Of a DNA stretch of 58,120 nt, positions 1-10,119 are shown in pieces. The stretch spans positions 1 through 58,120 of the forward strand of contig NZ_LQPZ01000027.1 in assembly GCF_002102395.1 (NCBI RefSeq). Direction: 5' to 3'. Under the pieces are notes generated by a model. It was not told the origin of the DNA and made no database searches. It was given only the letters and a program-made list of their open reading frames with translations. The position numbers and the translations under genes are program-made. The DNA comes from Mycolicibacillus trivialis. Its GTDB lineage: Bacteria > Actinomycetota > Actinomycetes > Mycobacteriales > Mycobacteriaceae. Numbering within the stretch: position 1 is the stretch's first letter; every line of letters begins with the position of its first letter.

Positions 1-910
1 CACCCACCCGGGCTCCCCCGCCACCGCCGGTGGTGACCACACCGGCATCGGCCAGCGCGCGCAGCACCTGCGCACGCAGCCGCCGGCCGACTTCGAACTG
101 CTTACCGGGCAGAGTGCGGGCGACCATCCGCAGGTTGACGGTGTCGAGTTGGATGCTCTCCACCCCCATCAGCGTCGGCTTTCCCGACAACAGGTCGTGC
201 AGCGGGGTGTCCTTCTCCACGGCGCGTTCGCACACCCCGTGCAGCACCTCGTTGACCACGCTGAGATCCGCGCTGGTGGGCACCGGGATGTCGACCACCG
301 CACGGGCCCAGTCCTTGGACATGTTCAGCGATTCGACGATCTGCCCGTTGGGCACGGTGTACACCTCACCGTCGGCGGTGCGCAGCTTGGTCACCCGCAA
401 GGTGACGTCCTCGACGGTGCCTTCGGCGATCGCGGTGGAGGTCAACTCCAGGCGCACCAGGTCACCGAAGCCGTACTGGCGCTCCAGGATCAGGAAGAAG
501 CCGCTGAGCAGGTCCTGCACCAGTTTCTGGGCGCCGAAACCCAGCGCACCGCCGAGCACCGCGGCCGGGGCGGCCAGCGAACCGATCGGCACGTCGACGA
601 TGTCGGTGATCTTGACCGCGACCACCACGAACAACAGCACGATCGAGCCCCAGGAGATCACCGCGGCCAGCGCCTGGCGGTGCTTGGACTCCTCGGAGCG
701 CACCAACGCGTCGCCGCTTTGGAACTCCTCCTCGAAACGCCGCGCGATCCGGCGGGCCGCCCAGTTGATGAACCGCGCCGCCAGCACCGCGCCGAGAACC
801 AGCAGCGTGATCCGCAATCCCTTGTCGAGGATCCAGACCCCGATGTCGCCGTGCCAGAACCGCTGCCAGGTGTGCTCCAGCGGCAGGGCCGCGTAGTCGG
901 TGCCGGTCAT
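1..910 (-). CDS. MscS-family mechanosensitive channel, 3' end outside window
   Basis: The reading frame opens at ATG 908-910 and runs leftward off the window, giving about 303 residues with no stop. The N-terminus carries a hydrophobic helix (ILDKGLRITLLVLGAVLAAR) and a second one (AVISWGSIVLLFVVVAVKI). The diagnostic Gly/Ala-rich pore helix GGALGFGAQKLVQDLLSGFF follows, then the beta domain with YGFGDLVRLE and VEDVTLRVTKLRT and the VPNGQIVESLNMSKDWARA stretch. This is the MscS core, which in the family releases solutes on hypo-osmotic shock in the inner membrane. The same gene order (channel, prfB, fprA) occurs in M. tuberculosis (Rv3104c, recalled). The stop of prfB lies only 9 bases upstream, so the two are probably co-transcribed. 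Confidence 0.85.
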   Translation of the reverse strand, partial: MTGTDYAALPLEHTWQRFWHGDIGVWILDKGLRITLLVLGAVLAARFINWAARRIARRFEEEFQSGDALVRSEESKHRQALAAVISWGSIVLLFVVVAVKITDIVDVPIGSLAAPAAVLGGALGFGAQKLVQDLLSGFFLILERQYGFGDLVRLELTSTAIAEGTVEDVTLRVTKLRTADGEVYTVPNGQIVESLNMSKDWARAVVDIPVPTSADLSVVNEVLHGVCERAVEKDTPLHDLLSGKPTLMGVESIQLDTVNLRMVARTLPGKQFEVGRRLRAQVLRALADAGVVTTGGGGGARVG

Positions 911-919
911 GCTCGCCGC

Positions 920-2035
920 TCAGTCCTCCTCGGGACGGTTGCGCCAACGGATCCCGGATTCCAGGAAGCCGTCGATGTCGCCGTCGAGCACCGCGCTGGG
1001 GTTGCCGACCTCGTGTTCGGTGCGCAGGTCCTTGACCATCTGATAGGGGTGCAGCACATAGGAGCGCATCTGGTTGCCCCACGAGCTGCCGCCGTCGCCC
1101 TTGAGCGCATCGAGTTCGGCACGCTCCTCGGATCGCTTGCGCTCCAACAGTTTCGCCTGCAGGACGCGCATCGCGGCAACCTTGTTCTGCAGCTGCGACT
1201 TCTCGTTCTGGCAGGTGACGACGATCCCGGTGGGCACGTGGGTCAGCCGCACCGCCGAGTCGGTGGTGTTGACCGACTGCCCACCCGGGCCGCTGGAGCG
1301 ATACACGTCCACGCGCACGTCGCTCTCCGGGATCTCGATGTGGTCGGTAGTCTCCACCACCGGCAGCACCTCCACCTCCGCGAACGAGGTCTGCCTGCGG
1401 CTCTGGTTGTCGAACGGGCTGATCCGCACCAGCCGGTGGGTGCCCTGCTCCACTGACAGCGTTCCGTAGGCGAACGGGGCGTGCACCGCGAACGTGGCGC
1501 TTTTGATGCCGGCTTCTTCGGCGTAGGAGGTGTCGAACACCTCGACCGGGTAGTTGTGTTTCTCGGCCCACCGGATGTACATCCGCATCAGCATCTCGGC
1601 CCAGTCGGCGGCGTCGACCCCGCCGGCGCCGGAGCGGATGTTGACCAGCGCCTCACGCTCGTCGTACTCACCGGAGAGCAGGGTGCGCACCTCCATCGCC
1701 TCGATGTCGGCGCGCAGCGCGCGCAGTTCGGCGTCGGCTTCGGCGTGGGCGTCCTCGCCGGCGGCGCCGGTCTCCTCGGCCGCCAGTTCGTAGAGCACCG
1801 GCAGATCATCCAGCCGGCCCCGCAGCTCCTCCACGCGGCGCAACTCGCCTTGGGACTGGGACAGTTGGCTGGTCACGCGTTGGGCGTTGGCCTGGTCGTC
1901 CCACAGGTTGGGGTCGGAGGCCTCCTGCTCGAGTTGGGTGATCCGCGCACGCAGCGCCTCGACGTCGAGCACCCGCTCCACGGTGGTCAGGGTGACGTCG
2001 AGGGCGGCGATGTCGGCTTGCCGGTCGGTTTCCAC
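920..2035 (-). CDS. prfB: Peptide chain release factor 2 (RF2)
   Basis: A 371-residue class I release factor that recognises UGA and UAA. The stop-recognition tripeptide S206-P207-F208 (SPF, the RF2 type rather than the PxT of RF1) lies in [17 protein letters not shown]. The catalytic GGQ loop is at residues 251-253 in [12 protein letters not shown]. The start [13 protein letters not shown] is like other mycobacterial RF2 proteins and there is no internal TGA near codon 25, so the programmed frameshift that autoregulates E. coli prfB is absent. RF2 matters locally because it competes with selenocysteine insertion at the UGA of the formate dehydrogenase gene about 5 kb away. The gene is divergent from fprA with a 137-base shared upstream region. 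Confidence 0.97.
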   Translation of the reverse strand: METDRQADIAALDVTLTTVERVLDVEALRARITQLEQEASDPNLWDDQANAQRVTSQLSQSQGELRRVEELRGRLDDLPVLYELAAEETGAAGEDAHAEADAELRALRADIEAMEVRTLLSGEYDEREALVNIRSGAGGVDAADWAEMLMRMYIRWAEKHNYPVEVFDTSYAEEAGIKSATFAVHAPFAYGTLSVEQGTHRLVRISPFDNQSRRQTSFAEVEVLPVVETTDHIEIPESDVRVDVYRSSGPGGQSVNTTDSAVRLTHVPTGIVVTCQNEKSQLQNKVAAMRVLQAKLLERKRSEERAELDALKGDGGSSWGNQMRSYVLHPYQMVKDLRTEHEVGNPSAVLDGDIDGFLESGIRWRNRPEED

Positions 2036-2172
2036 GAGTCACCAGGTTACCGGCGTAACCGGCCACCGCCCGCCCGGTCGGGGCTAGCATCGAAGGCAGC
2101 GGTCAGATGCATCACACGGCTACGACGCGGCAGCCCCGCGTGCCGTGGCCGGCGACGACAGAAAGCTGGAGA

Positions 2173-3528
2173 ATGCGCCCCTATCATGTGGCCATCGTCG
2201 GTTCCGGTCCGTCCGGGTTCTTCGCGGCGGCTTCGCTGCTGAAACTCGACGACACCGACGTGCGCGTCGACATGCTGGAGATGCTGCCCACCCCGTGGGG
2301 GCTGGTGCGTTCCGGGGTCGCCCCCGACCACCCGAAGATCAAGTCGATCAGCGCCCAGTTCGACAAGATCGCCGAGGACCCGCGGTTCCGGTTCTTCGGC
2401 AACCTGCGCATCGGTGAACACGTGCACCCCGACGAACTGGCCGAGCGCTACGACGCGGTCATCTACGCGATCGGGGCGCAATCCGACCGGCACCTCGGGA
2501 TCCCGGGCGAGGACCTACCGGGCAGTGTGGCCGCGGTCGACTTCGTCGGCTGGTACAACGCCCATCCGCACTTCCACGACAAGACCCCGGACCTGTCCTG
2601 CCACCGCGCGGTCGTCGTCGGCAACGGCAACGTCGCGCTGGACGTGGCCCGGATCCTGGTCACCGACCCGACCGAGTTGCGCACCACCGACATCGCCGAT
2701 CACGCACTGGATCTACTCAACCCGTGCGACATCCAGGAAGTGGTGATCATCGGCCGCCGCGGGCCGCTGCAGGCCACCTTCACCAGCCCGGAGTTGCGGG
2801 AACTGGGCACGCTCAAGGGACTGGCCAACGTCGACGTGGTCATCGACGCCGCGGAGTTCGACGGCATCACCGACGCCGACATCGACGCGGCGGGCAAGCA
2901 TCCCAAGCAGAACGTCAAAGTGCTGCGCAGTTACGTCGGCGCCGAGCTGACCCCCGGCAACCGGCGGATCGTGTTCCGGTTCCGCACCTCCCCGATCGAG
3001 ATCCGTGGTGACGGGCAGGTGCAGGAGATCGTGCTGGGCCGCAACGAACTGGTCACCGGCGAAGACGGCAGGGTGGTGGCCGCGGACACCGGCGAACGCG
3101 AGGTGATGCCCGCGGAACTGGTGGTCCGCTCGGTGGGCTACCGCGGTGTGCCCACCCCGGGGCTGCCGTTCGACGAGCGCTCCGGCACCATCCCGCACAC
3201 CGACGGGCGCATCGAGGGCACCCGTAACCAGTACGTCGTCGGCTGGATCAAACGCGGCCCGTCGGGGGTCATCGGCTCCAACAAGAGCGACTCGGCGGCG
3301 ACCGTGGCGACCCTGGCGGCCGATCTGGCCGCCGCCGGCATCGACACCAGCGGCGCGGAGCGCAGCACGGAGTTGATGGAATGGCTGGTGTCGCGGCAGC
3401 CGAAGCTGGTGACCAACGACCACTGGCGTGCGATCGACGCCCACGAGCGCTCCACCGGTGAGCCGCACGGCCGCCCGCGGGTCAAGTTGGTCGACGTCGC
3501 CGAGATGCTGAAGATCGCCCACGGGTAG
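2173..3528 (+). CDS. fprA: NADPH-ferredoxin reductase FprA
   Basis: A 451-residue flavoprotein of the adrenodoxin-reductase family that moves electrons between NADPH and ferredoxins. The protein begins MRPYHVAIVGSGPSGFFAA with the FAD-binding GxGxxG Rossmann motif. LEMLPTPWGLVRSGVAPDHP and the NADP-binding VVVGNGNVALDVARIL follow, and near the C-terminus VVGWIKRGPSGVIGSNK. I chose ATG 2173 because it places the FAD motif at the N-terminus as in M. tuberculosis FprA (456 aa) and has GCTGGAG just upstream; an in-frame start at 2107 would add an unrelated 22-residue extension. A TAGCAT hexamer at 2085-2090 is a plausible -10. In mycobacteria the gene normally lies divergent to prfB, as here. Confidence 0.95.
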   Translation: MRPYHVAIVGSGPSGFFAAASLLKLDDTDVRVDMLEMLPTPWGLVRSGVAPDHPKIKSISAQFDKIAEDPRFRFFGNLRIGEHVHPDELAERYDAVIYAIGAQSDRHLGIPGEDLPGSVAAVDFVGWYNAHPHFHDKTPDLSCHRAVVVGNGNVALDVARILVTDPTELRTTDIADHALDLLNPCDIQEVVIIGRRGPLQATFTSPELRELGTLKGLANVDVVIDAAEFDGITDADIDAAGKHPKQNVKVLRSYVGAELTPGNRRIVFRFRTSPIEIRGDGQVQEIVLGRNELVTGEDGRVVAADTGEREVMPAELVVRSVGYRGVPTPGLPFDERSGTIPHTDGRIEGTRNQYVVGWIKRGPSGVIGSNKSDSAATVATLAADLAAAGIDTSGAERSTELMEWLVSRQPKLVTNDHWRAIDAHERSTGEPHGRPRVKLVDVAEMLKIAHG

Positions 3529-3587
3529 CGGGGTGGGTGGTGCGGAAGCGAATCCGCCGGGCTCACACCGGGTTCCGAAAGCCCCTG

Positions 3588-3605
3588 CCCCGGGCCGGGG
3601 TTTAT
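3588..3605 (+). terminator. Candidate intrinsic terminator after fprA
   Basis: CCCCG (3588-3592) and CGGGG (3596-3600) form a short GC stem with a 3-base loop, followed at once by TTTAT. It lies 59 bases past the fprA stop and just before the acn promoter. The stem is short and the U tract weak, so this is tentative. Confidence 0.35.
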
Positions 3606-3608
3606 GAC

Positions 3609-3614
3609 TAGGTT
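3609..3614 (+). promoter_or_regulatory. Candidate -10 of acn promoter
   Basis: TAGGTT fits the mycobacterial SigA -10 pattern TANNNT and lies 43 bases upstream of the acn ATG, leaving a short leader that contains the GAGGGGG ribosome site at 3643-3649. No good -35 is seen. The same hexamer precedes tRNA-Sec. Confidence 0.4.
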
Positions 3615-3657
3615 GGAGGGTAAGACCAGCTCCACCGACCGTTGAGGGGGTCCAGTC

Positions 3658-6453
3658 ATGGCCAGCTCCAATGACAGTTTCGGCGCGCGCGACCAGCTCA
3701 CCGTCGACGACACCACCTACGAGATCTATCGACTGGACCGCGTCGAGGGTTCCAAGCGGCTGCCCTACAGCCTCAAGGTGCTGCTGGAGAACCTGCTTCG
3801 CAACGAGGACGGCCGGATGGTCACCGACGAGCAGGTACGGGCGCTGGCCAACTGGGACCCGTCGGCCGCCCACGGCCGCGAGGTGGCGTTCACCCCGGCG
3901 CGGGTGCTGATGCAGGACTTCACCGGGGTGCCGTGTGTGGTGGACCTGGTCGCGATGCGGGATGCCATCGCCGAACTCGGCGGTGACACCGAGGCCATCA
4001 ACCCGCTGTGCCCCACGGAGTTGGTGATCGACCACTCGGTGATCGCCGATGTGTTCGGCCGGGCCGACGCGTTCAAGGTCAACGTCGACCTGGAATACCA
4101 GCGCAACTCCGAGCGCTACCAGCTGCTGCGCTGGGGCCAGCAGGCCTTCCGGGACTTCTCGGTGGTGCCGCCGGGCACCGGTATCTGCCACCAGGTGAAC
4201 CTGGAGTACCTGGCGCGGGTGGTGTTCACCCGCGTCGGCGACAACGGCAAGCAGGCCTACCCCGACACCCTGGTCGGCACCGACAGCCACACCCCGATGG
4301 TCAACGGCCTCGGGGTCCTCGGTTGGGGCGTCGGCGGCATCGAGGCCGAGGCGGCCATGCTCGGCCAGCCGCTGTCGATGCTGATCCCGCCGGTGGTGGG
4401 CCTCAAGCTCACCGGTGAGATGCAGCCCGGCACGACCGCCACCGACCTGGTGCTCACCGTCGCCGAACTGCTGCGCAGCACCGGGGTGGTCGGCAAGTTC
4501 GTCGAACTGTTCGGCCCCGGCGTGGCCAACGTGCCGCTGGCCAACCGCGCCACGATCGGCAACATGAGTCCCGAGTACGGGGCGACGTGTGCCATCTTCC
4601 CGGTCGACCAGGTCACGTTGGACTATCTGCGGCTGACCGGACGCTCCGAACACCAGATCAAGCTGGTCGAGGCCTACACCAAAGAACAGGGCATGTGGCA
4701 CGACCCCGACCACGAGCCGGACTACTCCCAGGTCATCGAGTTGGATCTCGCGACGGTGGAGCCCTCGATCGCCGGACCCAAACGCCCCCAGGACCGCATC
4801 CCGCTGCGCGCGGCCCCGCAGGCGGTCGGCGCGCTGCTGGCCGGCGCGGAGACCACCGCGCAGGCGCTCTCCGAACTCGACGAGGCCTCCGCGGACTCCT
4901 TCCCGGCCAGCGACCCGATCGCCTTCGGTGAGGTCAGTCAGGCGGCGGGCCGGCCGCGCGTCGTGCGGTTCGACGGCAAGGAGCACGAGTGGCCGTCCGA
5001 GCCGACCAAGGTGAAACTGTCCGACGGGACCGATTTCGAACTCGACAACGGTGACGTGGTGATCGCCGCGATCACCTCCTGCACCAACACGTCGAACCCG
5101 TCGGTGATGGTGGGCGCGGCGCTGCTGGCCAAGAACGCGGTCGAGAAGGGTCTGAGCCGCAAGCCGTGGGTGAAGACCACGCTGGCGCCCGGGTCGCGGG
5201 TGGTCACCGATTACTACGAAAAGGCCGGGCTCACCGCATATCTGGACAAGCTGGGGTTCAACCTGGTGGGCTACGGTTGCACCACCTGCATCGGTAACTC
5301 CGGTCCGCTGATCCCCGAGGTGAGCAAGGCCGTCGACGACAACGACCTGACGGTGTGCTCGATGCTGTCGGGTAACCGCAACTTCGAGGGCCGCATCCAC
5401 CCGGAGACCAAGATGAACTTCCTGGCCTCCCCGCCCCTGGTGGTCGCCTACGCGCTGGCCGGCAGCCTGCACGTCGACCTGCTCAACGACCCGTTGGGCA
5501 CCGGCAGCGACGGTGAGCCGGTCTATCTGCGCGACATCTGGCCGTCGGAGGCCGACGTCGCCGAGATCATCGACGACAACCTGCAGGCCGAGATGTTCAC
5601 CAAGAGCTACGGCGACGTGTTCACCGGCGACGACCACTGGCGCAGCCTCGATGTGCCCGACAGCGCCACCTTCCAGTGGGACCCGGACTCCACCTATGTG
5701 CGTCAGCCGCCGTATTTCGACGGGATGACCCGCGAGCCGCAGCCGTTGAGCGACATCACCGGCGCGCGGGTGTTGGCGAAGCTGGGCGACTCGGTGACCA
5801 CCGACCACATCAGCCCGGCCGGCTCCATCCGCGCGGACTCCCCCGCGGGTAAGTACCTGTCCGGGCACGGCATCGAGCGCAAGGACTTCAACTCCTACGG
5901 GTCCCGGCGCGGCAACCACGAGGTGATGATCCGGGGCACGTTCGCCAACATCCGGTTGCGCAACCAGTTGGCGCCGGACACCGAGGGCGGTTTCACCCGC
6001 GACTTCACCCGGGATGACGCTCCGGTCACCACCATTTACGACGCCTCGGTGAACTACCTGGAAGCGGGCACCCCGCTGGTGATTCTGGCCGGCAAGGAGT
6101 ACGGCAGCGGTTCGTCCCGGGACTGGGCGGCCAAAGGCACCATCCTGCTCGGGGTGCAGGCGGTGATCGCCGAGTCCTACGAGCGCATCCACCGGTCGAA
6201 CCTGATCGGCATGGGGGTGCTTCCGCTGCAGTTCCCCGACGGCGAGAACGCCGAATCCCTCGGCCTGACCGGCGAGGAGACCTTCGACATCACCGGTGTG
6301 ACGGCGCTGGCCGACGACATCCCGGACACGGTGCGCGTCAAGGCCGGGGACACCGAGTTCGACGCCGTGGTGCGCATCGACACCCCCGGCGAGGCGGACT
6401 ACTACCGCCACGGCGGGATCATGCAGTACGTACTGCGCCAACTGCTCGACTGA
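3658..6453 (+). CDS. acn: Aconitate hydratase A
   Basis: A 931-residue aconitase of the AcnA/IRP1 type, close to the 943-residue M. tuberculosis Acn. It interconverts citrate and isocitrate in the TCA cycle in the cytoplasm. The [4Fe-4S] ligands are visible: C475 in [14 protein letters not shown], and C541 and C544 in [13 protein letters not shown]. Other signatures are [21 protein letters not shown] and the C-terminal swivel-domain motifs [19 protein letters not shown] and [16 protein letters not shown]. An Ala/Ser-rich linker ([13 protein letters not shown]) is typical of actinobacterial enzymes. A clear GAGGGGG ribosome site precedes ATG 3658. The AhpD-like gene follows 34 bases later, probably in the same transcript. 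In M. tuberculosis acn is at Rv1475c, so its position next to fprA differs. Confidence 0.97.
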   Translation: MASSNDSFGARDQLTVDDTTYEIYRLDRVEGSKRLPYSLKVLLENLLRNEDGRMVTDEQVRALANWDPSAAHGREVAFTPARVLMQDFTGVPCVVDLVAMRDAIAELGGDTEAINPLCPTELVIDHSVIADVFGRADAFKVNVDLEYQRNSERYQLLRWGQQAFRDFSVVPPGTGICHQVNLEYLARVVFTRVGDNGKQAYPDTLVGTDSHTPMVNGLGVLGWGVGGIEAEAAMLGQPLSMLIPPVVGLKLTGEMQPGTTATDLVLTVAELLRSTGVVGKFVELFGPGVANVPLANRATIGNMSPEYGATCAIFPVDQVTLDYLRLTGRSEHQIKLVEAYTKEQGMWHDPDHEPDYSQVIELDLATVEPSIAGPKRPQDRIPLRAAPQAVGALLAGAETTAQALSELDEASADSFPASDPIAFGEVSQAAGRPRVVRFDGKEHEWPSEPTKVKLSDGTDFELDNGDVVIAAITSCTNTSNPSVMVGAALLAKNAVEKGLSRKPWVKTTLAPGSRVVTDYYEKAGLTAYLDKLGFNLVGYGCTTCIGNSGPLIPEVSKAVDDNDLTVCSMLSGNRNFEGRIHPETKMNFLASPPLVVAYALAGSLHVDLLNDPLGTGSDGEPVYLRDIWPSEADVAEIIDDNLQAEMFTKSYGDVFTGDDHWRSLDVPDSATFQWDPDSTYVRQPPYFDGMTREPQPLSDITGARVLAKLGDSVTTDHISPAGSIRADSPAGKYLSGHGIERKDFNSYGSRRGNHEVMIRGTFANIRLRNQLAPDTEGGFTRDFTRDDAPVTTIYDASVNYLEAGTPLVILAGKEYGSGSSRDWAAKGTILLGVQAVIAESYERIHRSNLIGMGVLPLQFPDGENAESLGLTGEETFDITGVTALADDIPDTVRVKAGDTEFDAVVRIDTPGEADYYRHGGIMQYVLRQLLD

Positions 6454-6487
6454 GTCGCCGAGCACCCGATCAGGAACGGAGACATCC

Positions 6488-6820
6488 ATGGCCGATGAGA
6501 TCTACCCTGCCGCCACCGCCGACATCTACAACCGCCGCAAGGAACTGACCCCGAAGGCGAACGAGGCGTTCGAGGCGTTCTCCAAGGCGGTCTTCGCCGA
6601 GGGCGCCCTGGACGAGAAGACCAAACAGCTGATCGCGGTCGCGGTCGCACACGTCACCCAGTGCCCGTACTGCATCCAGGGCCACACCAAACTCGCCCAC
6701 CGCAAGGGCGCCTCCGATGAGCAGATCATGGAGGCGATCTGGGTGGCCGCCGAGATGCGCGCCGGCGGCGCCTACGCGCACTCCACCTTGGCGCTCACCG
6801 AGTTGAACAAGCTGCACTGA
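6488..6820 (+). CDS. Carboxymuconolactone decarboxylase/AhpD-family protein
   Basis: A 110-residue single-domain protein of the CMD/AhpD fold. The redox motif C59-P-Y-C62 with H66 (VTQCPYCIQGHTKLAHRKG) matches the proton-relay and disulfide centre of AhpD-type alkylhydroperoxidases. The helix ASDEQIMEAIWVAAEMRAGGAYAHS is typical of the fold. It likely acts as a peroxide- or thiol-dependent reductase; the true substrate is unknown. AGGAACGGAG precedes ATG 6488, and it follows acn by 34 bases, suggesting co-transcription with an oxidant-sensitive Fe-S enzyme. Protection of that enzyme is an inference only. A second CMD protein lies at 20187-20642. Confidence 0.85.
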   Translation: MADEIYPAATADIYNRRKELTPKANEAFEAFSKAVFAEGALDEKTKQLIAVAVAHVTQCPYCIQGHTKLAHRKGASDEQIMEAIWVAAEMRAGGAYAHSTLALTELNKLH

Positions 6821-6843
6821 GCTCGACCATCGGCGCTCGCCCT

Positions 6844-6886
6844 CTCGAGCGTGCGCACAGGTTCACGCTCGAGGCCGAACGTGAAC
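6844..6886. promoter_or_regulatory. Overlapping inverted repeats upstream of the formate dehydrogenase operon
   Basis: CTCGAGCGTG (6844-6853) and CACGCTCGAG (6864-6873) are perfect 10-base inverted arms around a 10-base loop. A second pair, GTTCACG (6861-6867) and CGTGAAC (6880-6886), shares the central arm, so the two hairpins exclude each other. The block lies between the AhpD-like stop and the FDH -10. It could end the acn transcript or bind a regulator. There is no U tract, so a simple intrinsic terminator is doubtful. Confidence 0.45.
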
Positions 6887-6920
6887 ACAGGATCGCGCTG
6901 GCGGGCGGGCGGTGACGGGC

Positions 6921-6926
6921 TAACCT
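6921..6926 (+). promoter_or_regulatory. Candidate -10 for a leaderless FDH transcript
   Basis: TAACCT fits TANNNT and ends 7 bases before ATG 6934, so transcription would begin at the A of the start codon. AAGG at 6928-6931 is too close to ATG to be a good ribosome site. Confidence 0.45.
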
Positions 6927-6933
6927 CAAGGGC

Positions 6934-9900
6934 ATGGCTGCCCGCAAGTTTTTCCTGGACTGGCCGGTGCTGCGTCAGCTGCGCACCGGCGACCTGCTGG
7001 GCCGCGGCCCGGCGGCGACGTCGGCCGCCACCCGCGCCACCGAGCCGCGCACCGCCACCGCCGACCGCGTGGTGCAGAGCGTCTGCCCGTACTGCGCGGT
7101 CGGCTGCGGTCAGCGGGTCTTCGTCAAAGACGAGAAGGTCGTCGGCATCGAGGGTGACCCGGACTCGCCGATCTCCCGCGGCCGGCTGTGCCCGAAGGGC
7201 GCGGCCAGCACCCAACTGGTGACTTCGCCGGGCCGGCAGACCACCGTGCTCTACCGTGCACCGCGCGCCACCGACTGGCAGCCGCTGGACCTGCACACCG
7301 CGATCGACATGATCGCCGACCGGTTCGTCGAGTCCCGCAGGCGCACCTGGCAGGACGTCGACGACCGCGGCCGCCCGCTGTACCGCACGATGGGCATCGC
7401 CGCGCTCGGCGGCGCCACCCTGGACAACGAAGAGAACTACCTGATCAAAAAGTTGTTCACCGCAGCGGGCGCCATCCAGATCGAGAACCAGGCCCGTATT
7501 TGACACTCCGCCACGGTTCCCGGTCTGGGAACCTCGTTCGGGCGAGGCGGCGCCACCCAGAGCCTGCAGGACATGGCCAACGCCGACTGCATCGTCATCC
7601 AGGGCTCCAACATGGCCGAGTGCCACCCGGTGGGTTTCCAGTGGGTGGCTGAGGCCCGCGCCCGCGGCGCCACCGTCATCCACGTCGACCCGCGGTTCAC
7701 CCGCACCTCGGCGGTCTGCGACAAGCATCTGCCGATCCGGGCCGGGTCGGATGTCGTGTTGCTCGGCGCGCTGATCAACCACGTGCTCAGCTACGACCTG
7801 TGGTTCGACGAGTACGTACGCGCGTACACCAACGCCGCCACGCTGATCGACGAAAACTACCGGGACACCGAGGATCTCGGCGGGCTGTTCTCCGGGTTCG
7901 ACGCCGATACCGGCACCTATGACCGCTCAACCTGGGCCTACCAGCGCCGCGACGGCATCATCGTCCGCGATGAGACCCTCACCCATCCGCAGAGTGTCTT
8001 CCAGATCCTCAAACGTCACTACGCCCGCTACACCCCGCAGATGGTGGCCGACGTGTGCGGCATCAGCGTCGCCGACTTCGACTACCTCGCCAAGGCCGTG
8101 ACCGCCAACTCCGGACGCGATCGCACCACCTGCTTCGCCTACGCCGTGGGCTGGACGCAGCACAGCTTCGGCGCCCAATACATCCGCACCGCAACGATTC
8201 TGCAGTTACTCCTGGGCAACATCGGCCGCCCCGGCGGGGGGATCATGGCGCTGCGTGGGCACGCCAGCATCCAGGGCTCCACCGACATCCCGACCCTCTA
8301 CGACCTGTTGCCGGGCTATCTGCCGATGCCGCGCGCCGGGGTGCACGACAGCCTCACCGACTACGTCGACGCCGTCGGGCCGCACAGCCGCAAGGGTTTC
8401 TGGGCCAACACCGACGCCTATCTGACGAGCCTGCTCAAAGCCTGGTGGGGCGAGGCGGCGCGCCCGGACAACGACTGGGCGTATGACTATCTGCCCCGGA
8501 TCAACGGCGCGCACGGCACCTACCAGACGGTGACCGGGATGCTCGCCGACGAGGTGGAGGGCTATTTCCTACTCGGCCAGAATCCGGCGGTCGGCTCGGC
8601 CAACGGCCGGATGCAGCGGCTGGGCATGGCGCACCTGAAATGGCTGGTGGTACGCGACTTCAACCTCATCGAGTCGGCCACCTGGTGGAAGGACGGTCCC
8701 GAGATCGCCTCGGGTGAACTGCGAGCCGCCGACATCGACACCGAGGTGTTCTTCCTGCCCGCGGCCAACCACGTCGAGAAGGCCGGCACCTTCACCCAGA
8801 CCCAGCGGCTGCTGCAGTGGCGGCACCAGGCGGTGACACCGCCCGGCGCCTGCCAGAGCGAACTGCAGTTCTTCGTCGAGCTGGGCAACCGGATCCGGGC
8901 CCGACTGGCCGGCTCCACCGACCCGCGGGACCGCCCACTACTGGATCTGACCTGGGATTACCCGGTCGACGAGCACGGTGAGCCGGACCCCGAGGCGGTG
9001 CTGGCCGAGATCAACGGCACCCGCCTCGACGGCCCCGACGCGGGCGTCCCGCTGTCGTCGTTCACCGAGCTGCGCGCCGACGGGTCCACCGCCGCGGGCT
9101 GCTGGATCTACACCGGGGTGTACGCCGGCGGCATCAACCGGGCGGCGCGACGGGTGCCCCACGGCGGCGACGGCCCCAGCCAGTCGGAGTGGGGCTGGGC
9201 GTGGCCGGCCGACCGGCGGATCCTGTACAACCGCGCCTCCGCGGACCCGCAGGGCCGGCCGTGGAGCGAACGCAAGCGCTACCTGTGGTGGGACGAGCAG
9301 CAGCAGCGCTGGGTCGGCGACGACGTGCCCGACTTCCCCGCCGACCGCGCCCCCGGCGCCCGCCCCGGCCCGTCGCTGGGCGGGCCGGATGCGCTGGCCG
9401 GCGACGACCCGTTCGTCATGCAGGCGGACGGCAAGGGCTGGCTCTTCGCGCCCAGCGGCGTGGTCGACGGCCCGCTGCCCACCCACTACGAGCCGCCGGA
9501 GTCACCGGTGGCCAACCCGCTCTACCCGCAACAGCAGAGCCCCGCACGGGTGATGCTGCCGCGCGCGGACAACCTCGCCGCCCCCAGCGCGGGCAGCCCG
9601 GGCGCCGAGGTCTACCCGTATGTGTTCACCACCTACCGGCTCACCGAGCACCACACGGCCGGCGGGATGAGCCGCTGGCTGCCGTACCTGTCCGAGCTGC
9701 AGCCGGAGATGTTCTGCGAGGTCTCCCCCGAACTGGCCGCCGAACGCGGACTGGAACCGTACGGCTGGGCGACGATCGTCTCCCCGCGCGCGGCGATCGA
9801 GGCACGGGTGCTGGTCACCGAGCGGATGACCCCGCTGGTCATCGCCGGGCACACCGTCCACCAGATCGGCCTGCCCTACCACTGGGGGGTCGGCGGCGAC

Positions 9901-10119
9901 GCGGTGGTCAGCGGCGACGCCGCCAACGACCTGCTGGGCCTCACCCTGGATCCCAACGTGCAGATCCAGTCGTCGAAGGCCGGGTCCTGTGACATCCGCG
10001 CCGGCCGCCGCCCGCGTGGCCCGGCGCTGCTGGACCTGGTCGAGGAGTACCGCAACCGGGCGGGTGCGACGATCGAGACCGGCAACCGACGCGTCACCGA
10101 GCCGGAACAGGAGGGTTGA
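6934..10119 (+). CDS. fdh: Selenocysteine-containing formate dehydrogenase, catalytic alpha subunit
   Basis: A molybdopterin oxidoreductase of about 1061 residues if TGA 7501-7503 is read as selenocysteine (residue 190). It oxidises formate to CO2. The N-terminal [4Fe-4S] site is C51-x2-C54-x3-C58-x27-C86 followed by PKG. The context NQARI-U-HSATVPG aligns with the E. coli FdnG active site NQARV-U-H, and the same frame continues without a break for another 871 codons through NMAECHPVGFQWV, GNIGRPGGGI, LLGQNPAVGS and the C-terminal HTVHQIGLPYHWG. A SECIS hairpin starts 11 bases after the TGA. No twin-arginine signal or export helix is seen (MAARKFFLDWPVLRQL), unlike periplasmic FdnG, so a cytoplasmic location is inferred. 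The stop overlaps the next start by one base. FdhD, normally required for maturation, is not in this window. Confidence 0.95.
7501..7550 (+). promoter_or_regulatory. UGA selenocysteine codon with bacterial SECIS element
   Basis: TGA 7501-7503 is followed by exactly 11 bases and then a perfect 7-bp stem, GGTTCCC (7515-7521) with GGGAACC (7527-7533), closing the loop GGTCT. The E. coli fdhF SECIS has the same 11-base spacing and a GGUCU apical loop contacted by SelB (recalled). A lower stem CCGCC (7508-7512) with GGCGG (7546-7550) extends the structure. The element lies wholly within codons, as required in bacteria. selA, selB, selC and selD are all nearby. Confidence 0.92.

Noticed and set aside
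1900..2035. Programmed frameshift in prfB
   Set aside because: No in-frame TGA or slippery CTT-T site occurs in the first codons; the frame is continuous from METDRQ.
2713..6489. A 1258-codon open frame on the minus strand opposite acn
   Set aside because: It is the antisense of the aconitase coding frame; its protein is His/Gly/Val/Arg-rich low-complexity sequence with no domain, an effect of high GC3.
6844..6873. Standard intrinsic terminator after the AhpD-like gene
   Set aside because: The stem is strong but is followed by CCGAACGTG with no run of T, so it is listed as a regulatory structure instead.
7501..7503. The TGA as a nonsense mutation making FDH a pseudogene
   Set aside because: The frame continues intact for 871 codons, the position is exactly that of the Sec residue in FdnG, a SECIS follows and all four sel genes are nearby.
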